From an uncultured Bacilli bacterium (GTDB taxonomy: Bacteria; Bacillota_I; Bacilli_A; RF39; UBA660), in contig CANQPA010000005.1 of the NCBI GenBank assembly GCA_947625635.1, forward strand, positions 1 to 46,634: a DNA stretch of 46,634 nt, in the 5' to 3' direction. The stretch's first letter is position 1; the number at the start of each line of letters is the position of its first letter. The position numbers and the translations under genes were made by a program. Below the pieces are notes generated by a model. The model saw only the letters and a list, made by a program, of their open reading frames with translations, was not told where the DNA came from and searched no databases. Positions 24,876 to 32,275 of the stretch are shown here, in pieces.

Positions 24876-24889
24876 TATTGTGATAAAAT
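24862..24889 (+). promoter_or_regulatory. Promoter of the helix-turn-helix gene
   Basis: TTGACA (24862-24867), 16-base spacer ending in TGA, TAAAAT (24884-24889). AGGAGG follows before the ATG at 24910. Confidence 0.65.
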
Positions 24890-24909
24890 TAATATTAGGA
24901 GGGTAGATA

Positions 24910-25707
24910 ATGAACATTAAGTTATCAGATATATTGCACGAACTTGGAATATCAAAAGTTAAATTAGCAAAATTTTTAGGTGTTTCAAGACAAATGATAT
25001 ATAATTACTTAGAATTAGATGATATTAATAAATGGCCAAAAGATAAAAGGGTATTGCTTTTAAACTTATTAGGTGTTAAGAAACCAGAAGACATAGAAAA
25101 AATAAAAGTAGATACTGATTATATTAATAATGTTGAATTGAAATTAAATAATTTATGTGAAAGCAAAAAACAAAATAATAATATAGAAAGTAGTATTTTA
25201 AATGATATTAAACCTGAACATCAAGAATTATTTACAGGGATTATGGAATTAATTAAAGAATATTTAGAAGATGATAGTACAGATGGATTGAATATTGTTA
25301 ATTATTTTTATCATTATCTTCAAGCTATGAATAATACTAAAGAGTTAAAATATATTCTTGCATATGTTGCAAAAGAAACAGGATTTGAAAAACCAATGGA
25401 ATTTGTTTTTGAAGAAGATTCTCAATTCATATTTGAAAGTGTTATGTTTTCTGCTATGGTACTTTATAGAAGTGGAAAAGCTTCTAAAAGCAAATTAGCG
25501 GAATCTCATAGAAGGTTCGTAAACCAAATTGAACAAAAAATGGAAGAAAAATTAAGTCGTACTATGGAATTAAATAATATTAAATCACAAGCTTTAAAAG
25601 AACTTGGATATACAGAAATGACGGATGAAAATGCTAGTGCTATACTAGAAAAAATGGCTGAAATTGAATCTAGGAAAACTGCATTCAAAAAAATTGATGA
25701 AGAATAA
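24910..25707 (+). CDS. Helix-turn-helix protein of unknown regulon
   Basis: A 265-residue cytoplasmic protein. The N-terminus is an XRE/Cro-type helix-turn-helix: ISKVKLAKFLGVSRQMIYNYLE (helices ISKVKLAKFLG and SRQMIYNYLE, about residues 14-35). The rest is mostly helical with no recognised ligand domain: a linker (90-110), a middle segment 112-190 containing LNIVNYFYHYLQAM and ETGFEKPMEFVFEED, and a C-terminal Glu/Lys-rich helix with MEEKLSRTMELN. It has a strong promoter whose -35 box carries a palindrome, so autoregulation is plausible. Start follows TAGGAGGGTAG. A strong terminator follows, so it is monocistronic. Target genes and signal unknown. Confidence 0.72.
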   Translation: MNIKLSDILHELGISKVKLAKFLGVSRQMIYNYLELDDINKWPKDKRVLLLNLLGVKKPEDIEKIKVDTDYINNVELKLNNLCESKKQNNNIESSILNDIKPEHQELFTGIMELIKEYLEDDSTDGLNIVNYFYHYLQAMNNTKELKYILAYVAKETGFEKPMEFVFEEDSQFIFESVMFSAMVLYRSGKASKSKLAESHRRFVNQIEQKMEEKLSRTMELNNIKSQALKELGYTEMTDENASAILEKMAEIESRKTAFKKIDEE

Positions 25708-25709
25708 AT

Positions 25710-25748
25710 AAAAATCCTATTTCTTAGTAAAAGGAATGGGATTTTTAT
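25710..25748 (+). terminator. Intrinsic terminator after the HTH gene
   Basis: A 14-bp stem (25710-25723 with 25733-25746) allowing G-U pairs; outer arms AAAAATCC and GGATTTTT. The tail is T-rich from the arm itself. Confidence 0.7.
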
Positions 25749-25773
25749 GTTTAAGATATTTTTTTGATTATTT

Positions 25774-25820
25774 TCCCCTACTATATTATATATTAATAGG
25801 GGATAGGGACCCTATTAATA
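25774..25820. repeat. Nested, mutually exclusive inverted repeats
   Basis: TCCCCTA (25774-25780) can pair with TAGGGGA (25797-25803). The same right arm belongs to a longer perfect 11-bp inverted repeat: TATTAATAGGG (25791-25801), spacer GATAGGGA, CCCTATTAATA (25810-25820). The two pairings exclude each other. These GC-containing arms stand out in very AT-rich DNA. There is no T-tract, so this is not a standard terminator; an operator or an RNA switch are possible. Confidence 0.5.
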
Positions 25821-26189
25821 CGTTACTATTTATTATAGATTTATAATTATGTTAATTTATCGATTGATTATAATAAAACTTCTAATATTTTAATAATAAT
25901 TTTTAATTATTTATAATGTATTAAACAAGCGAATTATAAAAATATTTTTTAAAAAAATTTTTTAATAGAAAATTTATATTAATAGAAATTTATTAATAGA
26001 AATGTGAAATTCATAATTAATATTTTATTTGTAAATACTGTTTATTCTTTATACATATTAGTGATTGAAAATAATATCCGATAATATATATTATGTTAAC
26101 TTCTATAAAAACTAACTCTTTATATTAATATTCTTAAATATCATGTATATATTTTTAATACAAGGTAATAATATTATTGGGTGATTTAA
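25821..26189. other. Extremely AT-rich gene-free stretch
   Basis: No gene is visible. Three direct copies of TTAATAGAAA occur at 25962-25971, 25979-25988 and 25993-26002. The rest is low-complexity A/T. The promoter of the small gene at 26190 must lie near the right end, but no clear box is evident. Confidence 0.5.
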
Positions 26190-26315
26190 ATGAGAAAGAA
26201 TAATAAAGAAACTAATATGAATAAAAGTAATAGTATGAATAAACATGCTAATACTACTTCTTCTAGTTCTAAATCAAACAATTCTAAATCAAGTTCTGAT
26301 ATAGATTGTAAATAA
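26190..26315 (+). CDS. 41-residue Asn/Ser/Lys-rich peptide
   Basis: A short frame, MRKNNKETNMNKSNSMNKH then ANTTSSSSKSNNSKSSSD and IDCK, ending in TAA. The ATG has GGGTGAT four bases before it, the same initiation layout as other genes here, and a clean terminator follows six bases after the stop. No hydrophobic segment, strongly hydrophilic and repetitive. I recognise no family; a spore-coat-like or otherwise disordered peptide is conceivable but unproven. The long AT-rich upstream region hides its promoter. Confidence 0.55.
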   Translation: MRKNNKETNMNKSNSMNKHANTTSSSSKSNNSKSSSDIDCK

Positions 26316-26320
26316 CCCAC

Positions 26321-26347
26321 AAAAGAGACTATTGTTGTCTCTTTTTT
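26321..26347. terminator. Terminator of the small peptide gene, probably bidirectional
   Basis: AAAAGAGAC (26321-26329), loop TATTGTT, GTCTCTTTT (26337-26345), then TT. It lies between this gene and the convergent ZIP transporter gene. Confidence 0.8.
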
Positions 26348-26358
26348 ATTTGATTATC

Positions 26359-27108
26359 TTATCCAAGTAATATGTGATTTAAAATCATTATCATCGATCC
26401 CACTATAAAATAAATTACTGTGTTTTTTTTATTATAATCAGCAGCTTCTTTATATAATTCATTAATTGCTATATTAATCATCATTCCTGCGATAATCGCA
26501 TAAATTAACCCCAATATTACATCGTTAATAAACTTAGATAGAAATAAATATGATATTAAGGCACCTAAAGGTTCGGACATACCAGATATAAAAGTATATA
26601 AAAATGATTTTAATTTACTGTTTGTTGAATAATATATAGGAATACTTATTGATATTCCTTCGGGTATATTATGTAATGCAATAGCGATAGTCAAAATTAA
26701 TCCTAATTTCATATTATTTGTTGTTGTAATAAATGTTACTATACCTTCAGGTATATTATGTAACATTATTACAAGCATAGTAATTATACCTAATTTATAT
26801 AATTTTAAACCATTTTTAGAGTGTTCCCCTACTCTTTTATCAATTATACTTGAAAGCATAATTCCAATCAAAAATCCAATTAAAATAAAAAATAAGGTAT
26901 ATATATTATTATAACTTTTTATAATCAGTAAAAATGAATTAGGTATCAAATCAATTATGGAAATTGTAAGCATTACTCCACTAGCAAACCCTAGTGACGA
27001 ACTAATCATACTATTTCTGTCATTCTTAATATATATAAATAAAAAACCTATTAATGTAGATATTCCAGCTATAGTAGAAAATAAAAAAGCATACATATTA
27101 CCTGACAT
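26359..27108 (-). CDS. ZIP family metal transporter (ZupT-like)
   Basis: A 249-residue membrane protein of the ZIP family, importing divalent metal ions such as Zn2+. Eight hydrophobic segments fit the family. The two metal-binding helices each hold HNIPEG (in MLHNIPEGIVTFITT and ALHNIPEGISISIP), and a GMSEPLGA motif follows, as in ZupT. The long His-rich loop of eukaryotic ZIPs is absent. GGTGAT-AAA-ATG fixes the start at 27108; a TACAAT -10 box lies at 27128-27123 on the - strand. No metal-responsive operator could be recognised. The name zupT would be reasonable but specificity is not shown. Confidence 0.88.
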   Translation of the reverse strand: MSGNMYAFLFSTIAGISTLIGFLFIYIKNDRNSMISSSLGFASGVMLTISIIDLIPNSFLLIIKSYNNIYTLFFILIGFLIGIMLSSIIDKRVGEHSKNGLKLYKLGIITMLVIMLHNIPEGIVTFITTTNNMKLGLILTIAIALHNIPEGISISIPIYYSTNSKLKSFLYTFISGMSEPLGALISYLFLSKFINDVILGLIYAIIAGMMINIAINELYKEAADYNKKNTVIYFIVGSMIMILNHILLG

Positions 27109-27162
27109 TTTATCACCATTTAATTGTATGCTTTTTAATTAAAATCTAAAACAAGTAAGAGA

Positions 27163-27666
27163 TTATTTTAATTTATATTCTTGCAAAATTTCATTATTTA
27201 AATTTCTTATTGTAATATTTTTTTCATCAACAATAACAAAAGTATTATCGCTACTTCGTGTTTTAGAAATAGAACCAGGATTAATAAATAGTTTTTTGTC
27301 TATTTCTTCAATAATTGGTATATGTGTATGACCAATAAATATAATATCTGCTTTCATTTTTAATAAATCATTACGATTAGTTAAATGACCATGTGTTATT
27401 ATTATTTTTTTATTATTTAGTTTGATTTCGTTTTGATCAGGCATATCAAATAATATATTTCTTATATCTACATCACAATTTCCAATACAGGCAATTATAT
27501 CATCTTTCATTAAGTTTAGTCTATTAATTATATCAATTCTATGTAAATCAACACCATAATTAAATAAATCACCTAATAATAATAATCTTTTACACCCTTC
27601 TTTATAATAGATTGTTATTGCCTTATTTAAATTATAAATATCGCCGTGTATATCAGAAATAACCAT
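27163..27666 (-). CDS. YfcE/MJ0936-type metallophosphoesterase
   Basis: A 167-residue calcineurin-like phosphodiesterase. Metal-ligand motifs are in order: SDIHGD (residues 4-9), LLGDLFNYG, IGNCDVD (GNxD variant of GNH), ITHGH and GHTHIP, followed by INPGSIS, typical of YfcE. Members hydrolyse phosphodiester model substrates; the physiological substrate is unknown. The N-terminus is very short before SDIHG. The start ATG is five bases after the alkD-like stop and lacks a good Shine-Dalgarno, so translation probably depends on coupling to that gene. Confidence 0.88.
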   Translation of the reverse strand: MVISDIHGDIYNLNKAITIYYKEGCKRLLLLGDLFNYGVDLHRIDIINRLNLMKDDIIACIGNCDVDIRNILFDMPDQNEIKLNNKKIIITHGHLTNRNDLLKMKADIIFIGHTHIPIIEEIDKKLFINPGSISKTRSSDNTFVIVDEKNITIRNLNNEILQEYKLK

Positions 27667-27671
27667 ATATT

Positions 27672-28358
27672 TTATTTTTTTCGCATCCTTTTTAGTGTTA
27701 ATTTTTCATCACTTCCTATCCTATTTGATTCAATTATTTTTTGTATTGCTTTATTGTATGTCCAGTTATCTAAATTAGAGCTTTTTAAATACGCAAGAGT
27801 TTTTTCTTTATATTTTATATAACAAACAGAAATAAGCCATGCAATGCTCATTTTAACATAATATTCATTTTCATAATCATTACAAAGTTCAAATATTCTA
27901 TCAATATAATTATCTTCTACAAAATAATTTAATAACAATACATATCCAAATCTGTTTACCCATGGATTTTTCATTTTTATATATTTTTTAATTTCTCTAA
28001 AACAAGTCTCTTTTATATTTTTAATCTTAAATATTTTTAAATTACTGCAAGTTAAATCACAAATTGCCCAATTTTTTATATACGGAAAGAAATCATTAAG
28101 TAATGGTTTTAATTCATCAAAATCTAATTTCAAATATCCAAGAACCAATCCATGTATCAAATTTTCTTCATATAATTTATGCCTATTTAACCTAAAAAAT
28201 TCCAAATAATTTTCTTTTGATATTCTCTTAGCAATTTTTTTCAAATGAGAAGTTCTAACGCCTATTAAATCATTAGATAGTATAATTTTAGACTGAAATG
28301 CTTTATACTTTAAATCTTCTAATGAATATAATTCTTTTAAAAATTTATCATAATTCAT
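27672..28358 (-). CDS. DNA alkylation repair protein (AlkD-like HEAT-repeat)
   Basis: A 228-residue protein of the DNA_alkylation family (PF08713), built of HEAT-like helices. Recognisable wording: LIGVRTSHLKKIAKRIS near residue 32, LHGLVLGYLK (here LIHGLVLGYLKLDF), IKNWAICDLTCSNLKIF and NPWVNRFGYVLLLNYFVED. AlkD enzymes excise positively charged alkylated bases without base flipping; whether this member has glycosylase activity cannot be told from sequence. Its ATG overlaps the deoB stop by one base (TAATG), so it is translationally coupled to deoB. Confidence 0.85.
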   Translation of the reverse strand: MNYDKFLKELYSLEDLKYKAFQSKIILSNDLIGVRTSHLKKIAKRISKENYLEFFRLNRHKLYEENLIHGLVLGYLKLDFDELKPLLNDFFPYIKNWAICDLTCSNLKIFKIKNIKETCFREIKKYIKMKNPWVNRFGYVLLLNYFVEDNYIDRIFELCNDYENEYYVKMSIAWLISVCYIKYKEKTLAYLKSSNLDNWTYNKAIQKIIESNRIGSDEKLTLKRMRKK

Positions 28359-29521
28359 TATTTTAATTTACTTAAAAAACTTTTCCCAACGTCAGGCATT
28401 TTAATGTTAAAATTATCGGCTATAGTTGCTCCTATATCTGAAAAACAATCTAATTCTTTTAAATGTTTAACATCTTTAAACATTTTTGAATAAATAAGTA
28501 CAGGGACATTTTCTCTTGTATGGTCAGTTCCCTTATAGGATGGATCGTTACCGTGATCAGCTACTATAATTAGTAAATCATCATTATTTAAATTATCTTT
28601 TATAACTGGTATATAATTATCAAACTCCTTTATGGCTTCCGCATAACCTTTTATATTTCTTCTATGACCATATTTTGAATCGAAATCGTTTAAGTTAGCA
28701 AAACATAATCCTTTAAACTTTTCCTTTTCCGTTTCAATTATTTTAATTATTCCATCTAGATTATCTTTAGTTTTAGTACTTTTAGTAATACCACAATTAT
28801 TAAATATATCGGCTATTTTACCTATAGATATGACATCAAATCCATTATTTTTTAGGTTATCTAGTACTGTATCACTTGAAGGATTTAATGCATAGTCGTG
28901 TCTATTTGGTGTACGTACAAAATTACCCTTCGTCCCGACATATGGCCTTGCTATTATTCTTCCCACTTTCCACTCATCTTTTAAAGTAAGTTCACGAGCA
29001 ATCTTACAGTCTTCATATAATTCATTTAGTGGAATTACATCTTCATGTGCAGCAATTTGCAACACAGAATCTGCTGATGTATATACAATAAGGGCTCCTG
29101 TTTTTATTTGTTCCTCCCCTAGTCTTTCTATAATTTCAGTACCAGAAGCATTGCAATTTCCAATTATTTTTCTTCCAGTTCTTTTTTCAAGTTCATCAAT
29201 TAATTCTCTAGGGAATCCATTTTTAGTAAATGTTCTAAACGGAATTAATGTACGTATTCCCATAATTTCAAGATGTCCAGTTAAAGTATCTTTTCCATTA
29301 GCTTTTGGATGGGCTTTTGTATAGTAAGAATCAACATATTTAAAATTTTTACCAACAAGATTCAACAATCCCATTTTTTCTAAGTTAGGATAATCAATTG
29401 GATTATATTCAACTATATGTCCAAATGTATTAGCTCCCACATCATCAAAATTTTTAGCATCTATAGCCTCTCCTACTCCAAGAGAATCTAAAACTATCAA
29501 AAATATTCTATTAAATTTCAT
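28358..29521 (-). CDS. deoB: Phosphopentomutase
   Basis: A 387-residue alkaline-phosphatase-superfamily enzyme that interconverts (deoxy)ribose-1- and -5-phosphate in nucleoside salvage. Motifs: FLIVLDSLGVGE with the metal aspartate D12, DVGANTFGH containing the phosphothreonine, KDTLTGHLEIMGI, SADSVLQIAAHE, and the second metal site VADHGNDPSYKGTDHTREN. Normal length for a Firmicutes DeoB. The usual partners deoC, deoD or pdp are not adjacent; instead it precedes the AlkD-like and YfcE-like genes in a tight - strand unit. The start has AAGGTAAT upstream. Confidence 0.96.
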   Translation of the reverse strand: MKFNRIFLIVLDSLGVGEAIDAKNFDDVGANTFGHIVEYNPIDYPNLEKMGLLNLVGKNFKYVDSYYTKAHPKANGKDTLTGHLEIMGIRTLIPFRTFTKNGFPRELIDELEKRTGRKIIGNCNASGTEIIERLGEEQIKTGALIVYTSADSVLQIAAHEDVIPLNELYEDCKIARELTLKDEWKVGRIIARPYVGTKGNFVRTPNRHDYALNPSSDTVLDNLKNNGFDVISIGKIADIFNNCGITKSTKTKDNLDGIIKIIETEKEKFKGLCFANLNDFDSKYGHRRNIKGYAEAIKEFDNYIPVIKDNLNNDDLLIIVADHGNDPSYKGTDHTRENVPVLIYSKMFKDVKHLKELDCFSDIGATIADNFNIKMPDVGKSFLSKLK

Positions 29522-29541
29522 GTTATTACCTTCCTATTCCA

Positions 29542-29856
29542 TCATATTGTTTCATTTTTTATCCATTCTAAATATTCATTATTATTGCTTTCCAAACTAA
29601 ATACTGCAAATTCAAAACATTCGTAACTATGTATACTTTTTACAACATTATATACTTCAGAAGTTAGCGATTTTTTAGTTTTTATAAATAACAAGTATTC
29701 TAAAGATTGTTCTCTTTTTTTCTTCCAATTCCATATACTTTTACTTTTAACAGTTTGACATCCACTAGCCAAGTGTCTATTTAAAAGTATATTAATAGTA
29801 GTTTTTAATTCCTTTTTATTACCAAAAGCAACTTCTATCATACAATATTTATTCAC
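29542..29856 (-). CDS. cutA: CutA1-like divalent cation tolerance protein
   Basis: A 104-residue trimeric ferredoxin-like protein of the CutA1 family. Visible signature: LLNRHLASGCQTVKSKSIWNW, then LLFIKTKKS, HSYECFEFAVFSLESNN and EYLEWI at the end (the usual NxxYLxW motif). Its true role is uncertain despite the name. Start choice: the frame opens at ATG 29877, but that codon lies inside an extended -10 box (TGGTAAAAT, 29884-29876 on the - strand) and so would not be in the mRNA. GGTGAT (29865-29860) followed by three bases leads to GTG at 29856, the spacing used by most genes here; ATG 29859 is the alternative. Confidence 0.85.
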   Translation of the reverse strand: MNKYCMIEVAFGNKKELKTTINILLNRHLASGCQTVKSKSIWNWKKKREQSLEYLLFIKTKKSLTSEVYNVVKSIHSYECFEFAVFSLESNNNEYLEWIKNETI

Positions 29857-29875
29857 CATATCACCTACTATATTC

Positions 29876-29884
29876 ATTTTACCA
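29876..29884 (-). promoter_or_regulatory. Extended -10 promoter of cutA
   Basis: TGGTAAAAT on the - strand (29884-29876); it excludes the first in-frame ATG of cutA from the transcript. Confidence 0.55.
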
Positions 29885-29906
29885 AATAAAATTATATAAA
29901 TCTAGA

Positions 29907-30794
29907 TTAATTTCCATGGGGATGGAAATCTTTGTAATTTTTCTTTAATTGTTCGTTTGTAATATGAGTATATATCTGTGTTGTCGAAATATCTGAATGC
30001 CCTAGTAATTCTTGTATTGTTCTCAAATCTGCACCGTATTTGAGTAAATGGCTGGCAAAGGAGTGTCTGAGTGTATGTGGCGATAAATCTTTTTCAATTC
30101 CCTTCTCTTTTGCAATTTTTTTTATTATTTTAAAGAAGCCTTGCCTAGTCATTTTATTGCCATGATTATTCAAAAATAAATATTCACAAATTTTATCTTT
30201 TAACATCAAACTTCTATATTCATAAATATATTTTTCTAAGTATTTTTTTGCATAGTCACCAAATGGAATAATCCGTTCTTTATTTCCTTTACCAAATGTC
30301 CTAACTATATCATCATTTAAATCTACATCTTGCAGTTTTAAGTTAACAAGTTCACTTACACGAAGACCAGTTGCATATAATAATTCAAGCATTGCTTTGT
30401 TTCTATAACTAAAAGTATCAGTTAGCTTTATGTCAAGTAAATCAATTACTTCATTTTCAGTAAGTGTTTTAGGTAAACTTCTTTTTAATTTTGGCATTAT
30501 TACACTATCGCTTGGATTATTATTTACGTATTTTTCTACGACTAAAAATTTATAAAAACTTTTTAAACAAGATATATTTCTAGATATTGATTTTTCATTT
30601 AAATTTTCATCATTTAAATATTTAACATATTCCTTTAAATCATTATTATTTATTTCATTTATATCTTTGGATTTATTAAATTTTAAAAATTTTTCTAAAT
30701 CTTCTTTATATGAGGAAATAGTATTATTACTATAACCTTTATCTATAAGTAAATATCTTAAAAATTCTTCTATCAATTCATCTATATTATTCAT
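29907..30794 (-). CDS. xerD: Tyrosine recombinase XerD/XerC
   Basis: A 295-residue site-specific recombinase. The N-terminal SAM-like core-binding domain is residues 1-90; the catalytic domain carries R145 (ATGLRVSEL), K172 (GKGNKERIIP), H240 and R243 (PHTLRHSFASHLL), H266 (ELLGHSDIST) and nucleophile Y275 (TQIYTH). Length and wording fit XerD (or XerC), which resolves chromosome dimers at dif, rather than an integrase. Start ATG 30794 is preceded by AAAAGGG; a 16-codon upstream extension from 30842 lacks a ribosome binding site. No dif site was recognised nearby. cutA follows with its own promoter. Confidence 0.93.
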   Translation of the reverse strand: MNNIDELIEEFLRYLLIDKGYSNNTISSYKEDLEKFLKFNKSKDINEINNNDLKEYVKYLNDENLNEKSISRNISCLKSFYKFLVVEKYVNNNPSDSVIMPKLKRSLPKTLTENEVIDLLDIKLTDTFSYRNKAMLELLYATGLRVSELVNLKLQDVDLNDDIVRTFGKGNKERIIPFGDYAKKYLEKYIYEYRSLMLKDKICEYLFLNNHGNKMTRQGFFKIIKKIAKEKGIEKDLSPHTLRHSFASHLLKYGADLRTIQELLGHSDISTTQIYTHITNEQLKKNYKDFHPHGN

Positions 30795-31037
30795 CTTTTT
30801 ACCCTTTTCCAAACTTATTTTTTTATATACAATCGTATTCAATTTTAACTTTTATATTATTATATTTAATTGTAGTAATGTTTTAACCTGATATAAATTA
30901 CTAAAAATTTATTTATATCAAAATAATATCATTAATTATTTTAATCTTATAAATACATATATTTTTAAATTATTTACAATATTAATGAAAACTCGTATAT
31001 CATCACCATTATTATTATATCACTTTTTTTTGATATG
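30795..31037. other. AT-rich divergent region between xerD and rarA
   Basis: No gene. A 10-bp perfect inverted repeat TGATATAAAT (30889-30898) with ATTTATATCA (30911-30920) lies in the middle. ATATCA or its complement recurs several times, including a pair flanking the T-run just before the rarA -10 box. Significance is unclear in such AT-rich DNA. Confidence 0.35.
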
Positions 31038-31046
31038 TGGTAAAAT
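31038..31046 (+). promoter_or_regulatory. Extended -10 promoter of rarA
   Basis: TGGTAAAAT at 31038-31046, 16 bases before the start codon at 31063. Confidence 0.55.
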
Positions 31047-31062
31047 AATGTTAGGTGATATT

Positions 31063-32265
31063 ATGGAACCTTTAGCAATCAAGTTAAGACCTAAAAAATT
31101 AGAGGATGTTATTGGTCAAACACATTTAATAGGTAAAAATAAAATATTAAGTAACTTAATAAAAAACAAGAAACTTTTTTCAATGATTTTATATGGGAAA
31201 CCCGGTATTGGAAAAACAACAATAGCTGTAGCGATTGCTGAAGAGTTAGGATTAAAATATAGAATGCTTAATGCAGTGATAAATAACAAAAAAGATTTTG
31301 ATGTAATTATTGAAGAAGCGAAAATGTATAATGAATTGGTAGTTATCATGGATGAAATACATCGTTTAAATAAAGATAAACAAGATCTACTTTTACCATA
31401 TTTAGAAAGTGGATTAATCATATTAATAGGTATGACCACTTCAAATCCATATCATTCTATTAACCCAGCCATACGATCTAGATGTCAAATATTTGAATTA
31501 AAAGAATTAACTAGTAGTGATATTAAAACTGCTTTAAATAAAGCGGTAAAACAAGAATTAAAAGATGCAAAAATAGACAAAGATTGTATTGAGTATATTG
31601 CTAATACGTCAAGTGGTGATTTAAGATATGCATATAATTTGCTTGAGGTTGCATATTATTCTACTAACAAAAAAATAACTATAAATGAGTTAAAAAATAT
31701 TAGTAATAAACCAAATTTTTTTCACGATAAAAATGAAGATGGGTATTATGATGTTATAAGTGCTTTTCAAAAAAGTATTAGAGGTTCTAATGTTGATGCA
31801 GCGCTTCACTACCTCGCTAGATTAATTGAAGCGGGAGATTTAGATATAATATTTAGAAGAATGAGTGTTATAGCATATGAAGATATTGGTTTAGCTAATC
31901 CTAATATTGCATTAAAAGTAGAAGCATGTATTAATGCCTGTGAACGTCTTGGACTACCTGAAGCCCGTATTCCACTTGCCAAAACAGTTATTGAAATGGC
32001 ATTATCGCCAAAATCTAATAGTGCTATTATTGCTATAGATGAGGCATTGAATGATATTAGACGTGGTAATACTGGGAATGTACCTAACAACATAAAAACA
32101 ACATCACCCGATTATAAATACGCCCATAATTATAAAAATCATATTGTTAAACAACAATATTTACCTGATAATCTAAAAGGAAAAAGATACTATATACCTC
32201 AAGATAATAAAAATGAAATGGTTTTAAAAGGAATAAATGACAAAATAAAAGAAATAATAGATTAA
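31063..32265 (+). CDS. rarA: Replication-associated recombination protein A (RarA/MgsA)
   Basis: A 400-residue AAA+ ATPase acting at stalled replication forks. It starts MEPLAIKLRPKKLEDVIGQ, then Walker A GKPGIGKTT (about residues 46-54), Walker B VVIMDEIHRLN (about 95-105), sensor-1 IGMTTSNP and arginine finger IRSRCQIFEL. The C-terminal part contains AAxHYLARLIEAGDLDIIFRRM-type wording (here ALHYLARLIEAGDL and DIIFRRMSVIAYEDIGLANP) and the closing KYAHNY with QYLPDNLKGKRYY. The frame extends upstream to 30985, but GGTGAT-ATT-ATG and the promoter position place the start at 31063. The acyltransferase gene follows 10 bases later. Confidence 0.95.
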   Translation: MEPLAIKLRPKKLEDVIGQTHLIGKNKILSNLIKNKKLFSMILYGKPGIGKTTIAVAIAEELGLKYRMLNAVINNKKDFDVIIEEAKMYNELVVIMDEIHRLNKDKQDLLLPYLESGLIILIGMTTSNPYHSINPAIRSRCQIFELKELTSSDIKTALNKAVKQELKDAKIDKDCIEYIANTSSGDLRYAYNLLEVAYYSTNKKITINELKNISNKPNFFHDKNEDGYYDVISAFQKSIRGSNVDAALHYLARLIEAGDLDIIFRRMSVIAYEDIGLANPNIALKVEACINACERLGLPEARIPLAKTVIEMALSPKSNSAIIAIDEALNDIRRGNTGNVPNNIKTTSPDYKYAHNYKNHIVKQQYLPDNLKGKRYYIPQDNKNEMVLKGINDKIKEIID

Positions 32266-32275
32266 GAGGTTGTTT

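Noticed and set aside
25962-26002. CRISPR-like repeats from three TTAATAGAAA copies
   Set aside because: Repeats are only 10 bases, spacers are 4-7 bases and A/T-only, and there are no cas genes.
30985-31062. Longer rarA start adding 26 residues
   Set aside because: The extension lies upstream of the predicted promoter at 31038-31046, lacks a ribosome binding site, and homologues start at the MEPLAxKLRP-like sequence.
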